Assembly: GCF_020080835.1 (NCBI RefSeq) | Contig: NC_058164.1 | Coordinates: 14,268,142-14,332,141, forward strand | DNA: 64,000 nt | Direction of reading: 5' to 3' | Source: Cotesia glomerata | Taxonomy: Eukaryota > Arthropoda > Insecta > Hymenoptera > Braconidae | In this document: piece by piece, positions 1-10,032 of the stretch | Numbering within the stretch: the first letter of the stretch is position 1 | Layout: each line of letters opens with the position of its first letter | Translations under genes and position numbers: made by a program | The notes under the pieces: model-generated | What the model was told of the DNA's origin: nothing | The model's input: the letters and a program-made list of their open reading frames with translations, nothing else | Databases searched by the model: none

Positions 1-427
1 CCAACTTATATGCCGTGGCAATGGACGCTGCTATTTTTCTGAGTTCATGGTGGAGATTTCGTTTATCCTTTATGAACTCAGCTAATTCTTCGATCTTGCT
101 ACCGAGCCGTTCCATTGGCGATTGTTGACCGGTGACAGTCGGTAGAGAGTTTATCCTCCCTCGGCATATGTGAGTGTTGACGGGAGCAACAGATCTTCCA
201 CCTATTGGAGGAAAGTTCGTTTGCTGTGCGTCTACTTCCATCAGAGCTGTTTCTTTACTCCCTGTAGCATTGCTAGCATTGCTAGACAGCAGAGCCATGG
301 GGTCTACTCCACTGTTCAAACGGTCGCTTGATAACGACGAGTTCAGGCCCGTTTGTACGCCTTCCCTCGCTGGCACTGAGGTATCCCTCCTCTGCACCGT
401 AGACGATGTTTGAAATTGTTCTGACAT
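1..427 (-). CDS. ORF1 (Gag-like) N-terminus of R1-clade LINE, partial
   Basis: An uninterrupted frame of about 142 codons starts with ATG at 427 and leaves the window at position 1 (begins MSEQFQTSSTVQ). It is Ser/Thr-rich at first, then has a charged, probably helical segment (LGSKIEELAEFIKDKR) near the left edge, as expected for the coiled-coil region of R1-type ORF1 proteins upstream of the zinc knuckles. No zinc knuckle is visible because the window ends. ORF1 proteins of this class bind element RNA and form the ribonucleoprotein. The frame is intact as far as it can be read. Confidence 0.5.
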   Translation of the reverse strand, partial: MSEQFQTSSTVQRRDTSVPAREGVQTGLNSSLSSDRLNSGVDPMALLSSNASNATGSKETALMEVDAQQTNFPPIGGRSVAPVNTHICRGRINSLPTVTGQQSPMERLGSKIEELAEFIKDKRNLHHELRKIAASIATAYKL

Positions 428-574
428 TTCCATACCATCTTTTGCTAGGTTTTGGTCCACCCCGAGTATTCTCTTTCCTCGGTACCCGACACATCTGACG
501 TGCAGATATGCCGGGCGTTCCCCTATCCGCCACCTGGGGAGGCGCCCGATGCGGGACCCAGCAAGCCCGACACG

Positions 575-580
<6 letters not shown>
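1..580 (-). mobile_element. 5' end of an R1-clade LINE, runs off the window
   Basis: The minus strand holds the start of a non-LTR retrotransposon. About 150 bases of G+C-rich leader (428-580) precede an open frame that runs off the left edge. The leader begins directly at a (AC)n/(ACAT)n tract, read on the minus strand. R1-clade families such as Waldo and Mino are known to insert into ACAY or AC repeats, so the position fits a microsatellite-targeting element. Only the first part of ORF1 is present, so clade assignment rests on the leader, the microsatellite junction and the coiled-coil ORF1 start. Confidence 0.55.

Positions 581-626
<46 letters not shown>
577..626. repeat. (GT)n/(GTAT)n microsatellite
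   Basis: A run of GT dinucleotides followed by GTAT units abuts the 5' end of the LINE at 1-580. It is a probable LINE target site. Confidence 0.9.
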
Positions 627-627
<1 letters not shown>

Positions 628-1104
628 AACCTCTCATAACTTTTGAACGGCTTGACCGATTTGATCACGGTTGGTGCCATTCGAAAGGGTTTAACTAAAC
701 TTAGATTTTGAATACAAGTTGAACCGATTCGGATTAATAGATTTTGAGAAATCTTAAAAAAACTGCGAAAAAAATTTTTCTAAATGTGGTTTTTTTTTAA
801 TAACTTTTAAACGGCTTAACCGATCAATTTCAAAAACTTATCAGCTCTTAACATAAAAAAACCACGTCGATCGCCATCAATCTGGTCAAAATCGGTTGAT
901 TCGTTCGTGAGTTATCATTGACGATAGAAATCGAAAAAAAGTTTTTTTTTCGAATTACACCGAAACTTGCGGTATAATCAATTTGTGTTCAAAAATGTAT
1001 CATAGAATTTTAAAAACTGCGTCGAATGCTGCCAACTGCGTGAAAATTGGTTCATTCATTCAAAAGTTATTGCGGTTTAAAAAATAAAAAAATAGTGTTT
1101 TATT
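627..1104. repeat. Diverged internally repetitive non-coding sequence
   Basis: No gene is seen. The motif AACTTTTGAACGGCTT plus ACCGAT recurs (near 640 and 802), with related phrases about every 100-150 bases, which suggests an old dispersed or tandem repeat. The sequence is AT-rich with many A and T runs. Confidence 0.5.
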
Positions 1105-1156
1105 ATTACCGTAACTCCTATTCTTTCCCGCTTCACAGCATTATTTATATTTGTAA
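1105..1156 (+). repeat. Direct repeat copy 1 (about 52 bp)
   Basis: Nearly identical to 1418-1470. Both contain TTTCCCGCTTCACAGCATTA followed by TTTATATTTGTAA. The pair brackets a tRNA-like sequence. Confidence 0.7.
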
Positions 1157-1224
1157 AAATGCTTGCCGTAAGACGGACGGTGTGGCTTAATGTATATAGA
1201 ATAAGCGAAAGGAAATTTAGTATA

Positions 1225-1297
1225 GAACGGATAGCTCAAATGGTAGAGTAGCCGACATGTCTTCGGAAGGTTCTGGGTTCGAATCCCAGTCCGAGCT
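1225..1297 (+). tRNA. tRNA-like sequence, probably a tRNA-derived repeat
   Basis: There is a good A box (TAGCTCAAATGG at 1232) and a perfect B box with a 5-bp T stem (CTGGG TTCGAAT CCCAG, 1273-1289). The D stem GCTC/GAGT pairs. The acceptor pairs at only 5 of 7 positions (GAACGGA against TCCGAGC), and the anticodon loop lacks the expected T at position 33. A run of T follows shortly downstream, as in RNA polymerase III terminators. I judge it a tRNA-derived repeat or pseudogene rather than a working tRNA. Similar modules occur near 50371, 54469, 55190 and 58284. Confidence 0.4.
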
Positions 1298-1417
1298 ATC
1301 TAATAATTTTTTTTCGCATATTCTATAAACTCACATTAAGATGATCCTCTCCACATTCCTTTCTCAATCCTTCCCTACCAATATCCTGTTACGTGAATGT
1401 GGAACGCTTCACGTAAT

Positions 1418-1470
1418 AATTACCGTAACGCCTATTGTTTCCCGCTTCACAGCATTATTTATATTTGTAA
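1418..1470 (+). repeat. Direct repeat copy 2 (about 52 bp)
   Basis: Partner of 1105-1156 with only a few differences. It is followed by AT-rich sequence with TTTGAGCTCTTTGAGCTCAA palindromes (near 1540), a motif seen again near 50990. Confidence 0.7.
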
Positions 1471-1599
1471 TATATATATATTTAACTTATATCAGACTTT
1501 TAAGTTCGGAGAGCTCAAAACTACCCGAAAATTACATTTTTGAGCTCTTTGAGCTCAAAATTGTAATACGTGCAATTTTGAGTGCTTAATTACGAAAGA

Positions 1600-2344
1600 A
1601 GTGAGAAGTTAAAGGGATGGCCTTCAGGGTCAACCGTTCTCCTAATTTTTTTTAATTCACTTGAAATAATTTTAACAGGTTTGTCAATTGATTTTTTTGC
1701 ACATTTAATTATTTTTGCCGTTATGAGATCAATTTTAAGTTTAACAGCATCACCAGCATGAGCATGAACAGATATAGCTCCAACGATATTTCCTAAAAAT
1801 TAAAATAATAAACATAGAAATAATGACAAAAAATAAAGAATGTTATAATCAAGCAACTTTAAATAACCAACTACTACGATTGTCACTATCAGTATGAATA
1901 ATACACCGACATTGTATGTTCGTTTTATATTCACTACACCACCATGTGATATTTGTTGTCTTAATTTTATGCCGAGTATACGTGTAACCATCGTTTACAA
2001 ATCGTTTATTACCTTTGTTAGATTCAATAAATTTTAATGCCATTAAAATATTATACTAACGAAATATATAATTTATAATAAAATGTAAGTATTATTTGCT
2101 TCACTGACTTTTCATTAATGCTACCTGATTAAAAAATAGTATTGAGATGAAGAAGAAAGTATCAGTTTTCTAGTCAACCCAATACTTTTCAATATTTATA
2201 ACTTCCGGCTGAGAAAATCTAAGATTTCCAAAAATCGGGAAAATATTGGTTCTACCCCGTTTTGCAAAAATCGAGTTTTCATCAGATCTCGACGTTTAAA
2301 GGTCACAGAAACCTTCCCTGACTATCCCTGCGAGGGTGTCACTA
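1600..2344. other. AT-rich intergenic stretch, no gene seen
   Basis: Short open frames on both strands have no recognisable motif. I see no structural repeat here. Confidence 0.6.
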
Positions 2345-2350
2345 TGTCTG

Positions 2351-2370
2351 TATGTGTGTGTGTGTGTGTT
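2351..2370. repeat. (GT)n microsatellite at LINE 3' end
   Basis: A GT run followed by nine Ts lies exactly at the 3' end of the minus-strand LINE, i.e. A-tail then (AC)n on the element strand. Confidence 0.8.
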
Positions 2371-2749
2371 TTTTTTTCAGAGGGGGGAATCCTTTTTGCG
2401 GATTCCAGGCATAGCTGTTTCGCCTGGATATGTGAAGACTCGACGCAGCGTCATACTAAAACTCGAGGCTAACACCCTTACTCCCTTAACCCTAAACCCC
2501 TTTTCTTCTTTCCTCTAATCCCTCATGGGAACCACCGTCAGGAATTTCTTCGTGAGGGGAGGAACAAGCTACTGCTCTTCCTTCTGGTGGCTAAGGTGTT
2601 AACTACTTTCCTTCTATCTTCGGATATTTGCTATTCTTCTTTCGGTGGAACGCAAGTCTTTGAGGACTTCTGTTGCAAACGTGTTGGTAGCGTTTCAGGC
2701 AGCTTCTGATGACAACATTGCATCCACTAGTGAATCTGGTTGCATTCTC

Positions 2750-5387
2750 TGGTTTAGGATCCTCTCCTACTCTTCACGCTGTGGATCGAAACGAGGACAT
2801 ATAAAGAAGACGTGCTCCGCATCTTCAGCAACTCCTGGGCAGGACGGGCACTACGAAGAGTCATCGTGCTTAAAGCGGTGTAGATACTCTCGAAAACACC
2901 CGTGTCCCAACAACATCTGCGTAAGGTAGTGATTGACCTCAGCGTGATTCCGGTTAAGCCAAATGTCGATCCGAGGTATGAGGCGATGGGTCCACCTACC
3001 CTTCTCGGTAGCATCCCATTGTAGTTGCCATCGGCCTACGCTGTTATGCCGCTCTTCAATTCTAAGTTCTTTAGGGCTCAGTGTAGTTGACCTTTTTCGT
3101 TGGTAAAGGGCTCGTCTTTACTCTGCTAGAATTCTAAGAGGTAGAGTTCCGGCAATGACGCACACTGCTTCTTCTGAAATAGTGCGGAAGGCACTAGCTA
3201 CTCGTAGGGCACTCAATCGATATACTGGCCTAGCTTTTCTCAATGATTCTTAGGTTTCCAGTGCATCAGCCCAAATGGATATTCCGTAAGTGAGCACTGA
3301 TGTGACTACTGATGACAATAGTAGCCTCCTGCTCTGCATTGGGCCTCCAATGTTAGGCATAAGCCGTGCGAGACTAGCCTTCACTACTGACGCTTTGTCA
3401 CCGACGTGTTCCACCTGCTGCTTAAAGTTGAGTCGGGCATCCAGCATCACTCCCAGATAACGGATAAATGGTTGTGATGTGGTTTCTTGTTCTCCGACTC
3501 TCAACTTGATAGTTTCTACCGTTTTTCTACTGGTGATGAGCACTGCCTCGGTTTTATGCTTGGCTAGTTGCAAGTTCACCATGTCCATCCACAAATTGAC
3601 TCGTCTGAATGTAATATCAAATTTCATTTCTATCTCTTCGAGGTACTTTGCGACGATTACGAAAGCTACGTCATCCGCATATGCTACAAGTTTTACTCCC
3701 GTAAGCAATGCTATTCTCAGAAAGCCATCATACATGATGTTCCATAGCAGAGGACCTAAAACTGATCCCTGTAGCACTCCTCCGGTGATTTCGTACTTTT
3801 CCGTACTGTTTTTGTGTCATATTTCAGAACCCGATTCGTGAAGTAGCTTGCTACCATTCTGCGAAGGTATACTGGTACGTTTTTTTTTTCTAGAGCCCGC
3901 ATAACGCAGTCCCAGTTAGCGGAGTTTAAAGCATTCTTGATGTCCAAAGCAGCCACCACGCAGTATTTCTTCTTTCCACCCTTCTATCTCGTTCCGGCGA
4001 TTGCATCCTTGGCTGTATCAACAACCAATTTGATTGCATCCAGAGATGACCGTCCTTTTCGGAAACCAAACTGGTTCTCTGCCAGGAGTGGATCGACGAC
4101 AGCCTTTATTCTCTGATGAATTATGCGCTTGAATATCTTGCCGGCCGTGTCTAACATGCAGAGTGGTCGGTAGGATGACGGTTCTTCCAGCGGCTTTTTC
4201 CCCTTCGGAAGTAGCACAAGTCGTTGTTGTTTCCACTTCTGGGAAAAAGTTCCTTCCTTCAGGCATGTATCGTAAACGTCCAGGAATAATGCCGGTGCTG
4301 CCCTAAGGATTGATTTCAGGGCAATATTAGGGATTCCGTCCAATCCCGGCGCGATATTATTCCCTACTCGATTGCCTGCCTCTATTAACTCGTCCAACGT
4401 GATAGATGGGATGTCTTCAGGGTTGAGCTGCTCCAACTTGTAGGTGAATACCGGCTGTTGAGGAAACAGCGCAGTAACAATCTCCTCTAGGAGCTGTGGA
4501 CACGTAGATGATGGCATTGGCTGGCATTTGAGGTGGGTCATAACCACCTTATTCGGTCTGCCCCATGGATCTTTCTCTACTTCTGCGCCCAGTTCCTTCC
4601 AGCAGCGTCTTTTGCTTTCTTTAATGGCTCTGTTTAGTTCTCGATGGGCCTTTTTATACTCTGCCAACAGCTCTGCGGAGTTAGGTCGTCTGTAGCCACG
4701 CTGAGACTTCCTGCTTTTTTTAAGACACTCTGAACGTAGAATGCTAATGTGATCGTTCCACCAGTGCACCGAAGGTCTTGTATTCATGCCACGTTTCCGA
4801 GACATACTGGCATCCCAAGCCTGGGTGACTCTTCGGTCGGTGTTTCGGTCGGGTGACTCGCGTGTCACCGGTGTTAAGAAGTATCACGTCCAGTGTGGCC
4901 TTTGCCTCGAATAGTGCTTTTCCACGTGTATTAGTGAGTTTGCTGCCCCAGTCTGCTGCCCAGGAATTGAAGTCACCAGCTATTGTCACGGAAAGTGTTT
5001 TCTTGCGTCCTCAGTTACCCGATCAAGGAAGTCTTCAAACTGTTTATAAGAGAGACTAGGTGGTGCATAGCAACTGTAGAAGCGGAGGCCACCTACCCAT
5101 GCTGCTATGAAACTAGCTTCTTTATTGTTGACTGTTCTCTGAAAAGAACATTTACCGCAGGAAGAGATGACGGCTTTGTTAGTGCTATCGGATTCCCAGG
5201 GTTGGTTATTCAGGTGTATATAAGGCTCACTTATAAGTGCTAAGTCTGCCTCTAATTCGCGCACAGTTTGCATGAGCAGGTCATGCGCAGCCTCACAATG
5301 ATTGAGGTTGAGCTGCAATATCTTCATGTTCTTGGCTTCGTCATCTTCTGGAGCGCTTCTTGGAAGACGGGGCATTTGTTCGTGCAT
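2750..5387 (-). pseudogene. LINE ORF2: endonuclease-reverse transcriptase, broken
   Basis: Segments in order on the minus strand. The endonuclease N-terminus is at 5387-4986 (MKILQLNLNHCEAAHDLL, then LISEPY). The GDFNSWAADWG core is at 4989-4744. The reverse transcriptase starts at 4868-3984 (APGLDGIPN, ENQFGFRKGRSSLDA). A palm segment at 3959-3756 contains ALDIKNALNSANW. QGSVLGPLLWNIMYD and the catalytic AYADD lie in 3777-3250. The C-terminal Cys-Cys-His-Cys zinc region lies in 3014-2754, in a shifted frame. Frames change at about 4988, 4860, 3970, 3770 and 3250. The endonuclease C-terminal strand carrying the SDH motif is missing between about 4860 and 4850, so target cleavage could not occur. 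Confidence 0.75.
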
Positions 5388-6171
5388 GCATGGTGAGCCG
5401 CCTTTTCTACGCCGTGCCGTTCAATGCACAGTGCACATTTAGCTGGATTTTTCCAATCAGCAATTTTGTGTCCTTCTTTTCCGCACCTTATGCAGTGCTT
5501 AGACCGGTCGACTTCGCTTTTGCACTGCGATCCGAAGTGCCCAAAGTGCCAGCATTTGAAGCATTGTATGGGTTTTTTCGTTGCTCTCATTTGGCAATTG
5601 ACCCAGCCGATCCTTATTTTGCAGTTTCCCTCCAGTAACTTCTGTTCTGCAGCTGCTGCTAGTGACACTATGGCTGTCTGCGTACCCCTATAGGCTTTAC
5701 GGATCTTGATTGCCTCTAGTAGGATTTCACAACTTTCTCCAGCTTCCCCCTTTAGAGCGGTCTGAATATGCTCTTTCGTCGTGTCATCATCGACATCTCG
5801 GATCTTGATGGTCTCCTGTGGCCCTTTGCAGATCACTTTGGCCTTCTCCTTAAGGATGTCTGCGATCGTCTTTTGGAGGGCTTGGCCTTTGTCAGTGCAC
5901 TTCCTCGAAATCGTAATCAACAAGTCGCCACTTCTGGTCTTGTTGATCTTATCCACAGTTGAACGAACCTGCTCATCTGGGACGTCCTGCTTTATGCGAC
6001 GCAGAATCTTGGCATATTTTGTTTTCTTGGCCGGGCGGATGATCAGTGCGTCGGGTCTGATCCATTTGCATGGTTTTTTCCGCTTAGGCTCTGGCCTGGG
6101 CTCCTTCGGCGGCTGCTTTGAGAGTTGCTGTCTAGCTAGCTTCCTCTTTTTCTTAGATTGTACTTTGAAAC
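5324..6171 (-). CDS. LINE ORF1 (Gag-like, zinc knuckles), 5'-truncated
   Basis: The frame is open from 6171, just after an in-frame TAG, to 5324. The start is basic (KKKRKLARQQ, KRKKPCKW) and is followed by an alpha/beta region with KIRDVDDDT. The C-terminus has three Cys-rich knuckles: CFKCWHFGHFGSQC, CIRCGKEGHKIADW, where the last Cys is replaced by Trp, and CALCIERHG...HHAC. This is the typical R1/I-group ORF1 nucleic-acid-binding layout. No ATG precedes the conserved region, so the true N-terminus is lost or displaced (see 6960-7257). ORF2 overlaps its end by about 60 bases. Confidence 0.65.
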
Positions 6172-6175
6172 ACTA

Positions 6176-6959
6176 AATTTTTTTGCTTAATTTAAAAAAT
6201 TAATTATTTAGACCATTAAACCTCGCGGATAAGAAATAATCGCCTAAACTTCTAAAAATTAGGATTCGCTGCTCTGGGATATTCCGCTCCCGTGAACCAA
6301 TGAGTGTCTTTATCTTTAGATGATTTTATTAGTTTGAGACAGAAGTTCTCACGGGTGCCAGTTAATTTATTTGACTCACTTACAATTTTTAACTGCAACG
6401 ATGACCCTTCGTCTTTGATTGACCCTTTGGCAGGTTGTAAATAGATAGTCGTAGTAAATAGATAGGTGAATAGTGGTAGTTTAGTAATAGTTTATAGCGG
6501 TGATAACAATACACTTAACTTGATTACACAAAATAAGCACTTTTAATATAAACTTGTGGTATTTCGGTAATGTAACTTAACAAAATAGCATATTTGTAAC
6601 AATAGAATGAATATTATTTAATATTAGAAATATAAGAGTGAATTAGTAGTAAATTATGGTGAATAGTCACCTAATAGTAGTAAAAAAGGAATATAGGATT
6701 AATTGATAGTAAGTTTTAGTGATCAATCACCTAATGGTGGTAATAGTGGTATAGTAATAAATTGACTAAGAAATATCTAACTAAGCAATATCTAGACTAA
6801 GCAAATATATAAATAAATAAATTGACTAAGCAATATCTAAGTGGTGGTTGACACCGGGGGATAGATCGAAGTGTCGATCAATGCTCAGGTTTTGAGGCTC
6901 GTAGCTGATTTTTCCCTCCTCGTGTCGTCTTGTGACGTCACGGGGGCTACACATAAATT
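6176..6959. other. AT-rich non-coding stretch
   Basis: No gene is seen. Repetitive phrases such as AATAGTAGTAA, CACCTAATGGTGGTAATAG and GACTAAGCAATATCTA recur between 6640 and 6845. It separates the zinc-knuckle ORF1 from a possible ORF1 N-terminal fragment, so it may be an insertion, but no clear ends were found. Confidence 0.4.
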
Positions 6960-7257
6960 TAGCTAGTGTCGGTAACGGAAATTTCGGGTGGTAGTTCGCC
7001 AGGCTGATAAAATTGGGACATTTTGCAGTGTCTCAACTCCTTCCCAATCAGTCGCCTTCTTAGGTTCGTCACCCTGCCCTGCCACTCGTTGGGGAGGGCT
7101 TTTTTTTTTTCAAGTCCTTCTTCTTTGTAGCTTTGACGGTTGGCTCTGGCGAATGTCGGTCCTTTCTCTTTCCAGGCCTTGAGTCAGTTTCACTCTTGTC
7201 CTCAGCAGCAGTTTCGCTGTCACCGTCGGCTCCATCATCCACTGCTTTTCTGAGCAA
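6960..7257 (-). pseudogene. Possible displaced ORF1 N-terminal fragment
   Basis: A minus-strand frame opens just after a TGA near 7270. It encodes an acidic then lysine-rich low-complexity peptide (LLRKAVDDGADGDSETAAED, later KATKKKDLKKKKPSPTSG), then stops at 7069. A second frame continues with DEPKKATDWEGVETLQ down to about 6960. Composition and position upstream of the LINE ORF1 fit an ORF1 N-terminus, but there is no domain to prove it. Confidence 0.3.
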
Positions 7258-7379
7258 GGCCTCGTGACGTTGTCAAAATAATTTGGCAACGCAGGTAAGC
7301 TCAAAGATTCGGGGACTAGACTAGACAGAAGAACGAACGAGACTCTTGTAAGGGGGATAAGTGTTATGGCTCAAACAGG

Positions 7380-7870
7380 TCTTACGGCTGCACCTCCCCG
7401 CATGGGCCCCACTGGTGACTGGTCGGGTTATCATTATATTACCGATCAGGCTAACGCAGTCGTTAATTGGGTTGATACAGTTAACTAAGTACGAGGACAG
7501 ATTGACATTAAAATCAACTCAATTCACATCTGTCCTATGATAGCGTAAATGCTTGAGGACAGGTTTTTCCTTGCCGGCAAACTTAACTGTGTATTTCCTA
7601 TGTGAGGGTAGGGTAGATATACGTGCGTGTATAGCTCTTTTGAGCCCAGGAAACGGCCTCTTCGGAGGTAGGCGAAAGCCTCGCCATATATTCCTCGTCC
7701 ACTGCTTTGGCGGAAGTAACTATGACTCTCTTGAGGGAGTGAGGGCGAACTCAAGAGAACATAGTCAAGCAAGCAATTTCCTTTCCGTGGGTTCCGCCAT
7801 AAGTAAGGTAACATTGAAAGGCATCCCTCGATGCGTTACCCCAAACTAAAAATTGCCACTGCGCTTTCTA
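7380..7870 (+). repeat. Direct-repeat block shared with 13915-14433
   Basis: This block matches the sequence downstream of the plus-strand LINE ORF2. Shared phrases include CCTCCCCGCATGGGCCCC, GATAGCGTAAATGCTTGAGG, and GAGCCCAGGAAACGGCCTCT followed by T/CGGAGGTAGGCGAAAGC. The simplest reading is the 3'UTR of a preceding element copy in a head-to-tail array. Its end overlaps a local duplication (7762-7860 against 7932-8010). Confidence 0.65.
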
Positions 7871-10032
7871 TTGCTGTTCTTTTATGATATTTTGGAAAGC
7901 AATACGTCCCGTCAAAAGGGATACGAATGAAGCAAGTGACTTCCTTTCATGGAGTTTGATAAGTAGGTAGTGTGACCCTAGTCATGTTATTGAAAATCAA
8001 AAGTCACCACTGCAAGGTAGAGCAACCTAACTCTGGTAGGAACTCTCCCCATGGGAGCTTCTTTATTATTATCTTGTTATTATCATTGGTCACCAGAGAA
8101 AGGGAAGTTACGCCCCCTGCCTGCTCGAGTACGGTGTTAGTTGGACCTTGCGACTCTCACCAAGAAAACTATACTTCCAATGTCTAATCTCTGGCCTACT
8201 AGCTTAGAACAGAGCAACGGATTTGGATTATAGAGTTAATGCAAGGTAGAAGACTGCGAAGGCACCTCGCCCTATTACTCAAGGGATATACATCAGCAGG
8301 CTGGAGCATCATAAGTTGCGGTCCAGCCGGATCTAAATTACGTAAAGGCCAAAACGGCCAAGGTAGACAGGGCTACCAAAGACAGAACGAGGTTGTCAAT
8401 GGCTGAACACGGCTGCCAAAGGTAGAGGGGACTACCAAGGTAGAAGGTGGCTACCTGAGTAAACCAAACAATGCAGGATGATGGGTTCTCGTCCTGCACT
8501 ATAACCCCAAGTGGGGAGTGCAAGTCACTCATCTTGCCCACAGTCGTAGATCACGGGGGACCGCATAGCTGGTTGTGACAGCTGATGATCTGAGTAAAAT
8601 CCTCCGGCTGATTCCTCATGGGGAGGCTCAGCTAAGTTCTGCCCCGGTTATCCGAGGGTTTCTACGGAACACGTAACCACCCGAGGTAACATGAGAGGTT
8701 CCTTCCTGCCCCGATTTCCAAGGATATCACGCAGCACTTAATCTGTGAGTCTTTTCGTTGAAAGTATAAAGGCCGGAGGTAGTGTGTAGTGAATGTTGCA
8801 GAACACTGTCATGTTTCTGCACAATTCCTGTATTGTGTGATCACCTGAGGAGACGATGGAGGTTTGTGCACTCAGAGAACTAGTCGTGTGTGGGTGTGCG
8901 TGTGCTTCAGCATGCGCGCCCCATGCATGACTTTTTTCTCGTTAAGGAGATTTTTCGTTTGTTTTCTTTCATTATACTTTTCGGAAGCAATATGAATGAA
9001 TTTCCGGCGGGGACCCTGGAGAGTTTGTTCGCATCTTTATTATTATCTTATTTTATTATATCTTCTAAAGCAATACGAATGGATTTCTGACAGGCACCGC
9101 AACAAAACCCTGCTCCGCTATACCGGTGACAAGCCCGGGGCCCTGTCTATGACGGGGAAGGAGAAGTCGGAGGAGTAAAACCTCGTGAAAAAACCAGGTC
9201 CATCTGGCTCCGGATAGTAGCAACCTGTAAGGGCCCCTGACTTGGGTGACGGTCCTACTTCATTTACCTTAGTGCTCTGCGTGTCACGGGTCAATAGTTT
9301 TGTACCAGTAGGAATACCTACTGCGCTCGCTTGCTAATGGCTCTTATGTGGCAGATCGCAATCACGGTAAATGCGACCACGAACACCATAGTGGACATAT
9401 GTCCCATTCATTGTGAGTCGGCCCTGTCACTCTTGCCAAGGGGTTATGCAGCACTTAATCTGTGAGTCTTTTTCTTCAAAGAGAAGGGCCGGAGGTCGTG
9501 TGCGGTGGACGTGGTATGCGCAAGCTGCCGGGTTCTCCGTGCAATTCCTGTGTCTGTGTATCGCCTTTGACTGAGTGGGAGGGATGCAGCTTACTGCCCC
9601 GGTCTCTGAGGGTTTACACCCAAGGTGACTGAGAGGTTCTTTTTACCTTTTCAGCTAACCTAAAAAGCTAAGCTTGACTTACGTAGCGAGGGCTTGTAAG
9701 GCAGGGGGGTTGCAAACCCTGTCACCAACGTAGCGGTACCATGCGTCCGGCAACAAGTGGTTTCGTTAAACGCGAGCGCCGGGGGGAGAAGCGGTTGTAG
9801 GTGTTACCAGCTCCTACAAATTTAACAAATTGGTCAGGAAAATACGGCAAAGCCTCGGATAGGTGACGCACCCACGTTCAGTGGTCACCAAACTCTTTCG
9901 ACCGTTCGACGGAGCGCCAGAATAGCCAACCGCGTTTCTCCGAACGAGCTGCTATCTGACGCTCCTGTTCATCGCCGGCCCGCGAATTCGGCATCGCGAT
10001 CGCGTTCGTGTAAGCTCGCGGAAGGATTACGT
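7871..10032 (+). other. Long 5' region of plus-strand LINE, with internal direct repeats
   Basis: No ORF1 is recognisable. Two related units are visible. 8640-8850 and 9448-9640 share GCAGCACTTAATCTGTGAGT, GGCCGGAGGT and GAGGGTTT...GAGAGGTTC. A third theme (AGCAATACGAATG, GTGACTTCCTTTC) recurs at 7900, 8985 and 9070. The G+C content is higher than in the flanks. This resembles repeated 5'UTR monomers of a LINE, or tandem truncated copies. Confidence 0.45.

Larger units (their letters stand above)
2345..6175 (-). mobile_element. R1-clade LINE, decayed copy
   Basis: Read on the minus strand it has ORF1 with CCHC zinc knuckles, ORF2 with an apurinic-type endonuclease, reverse transcriptase and a C-terminal zinc motif, then a 3'UTR (about 2640 down to 2380). 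It ends in a run of A followed directly by (AC)n at 2351-2370. No target duplication could be delimited, and the 5' end is unclear because ORF1 has no start codon in frame before a stop near 6173. The endonuclease is internally deleted and the frame breaks several times, so this copy is dead. Confidence 0.75.

Noticed and set aside
282..680. Minus-strand 132-codon frame with a His/Thr repeat
   Set aside because: It is the translation of the (GT)n microsatellite plus the LINE leader and is out of frame with the real ORF1 start at 427.
3479..3841. 120-codon plus-strand frame
   Set aside because: Antisense to the LINE reverse transcriptase.
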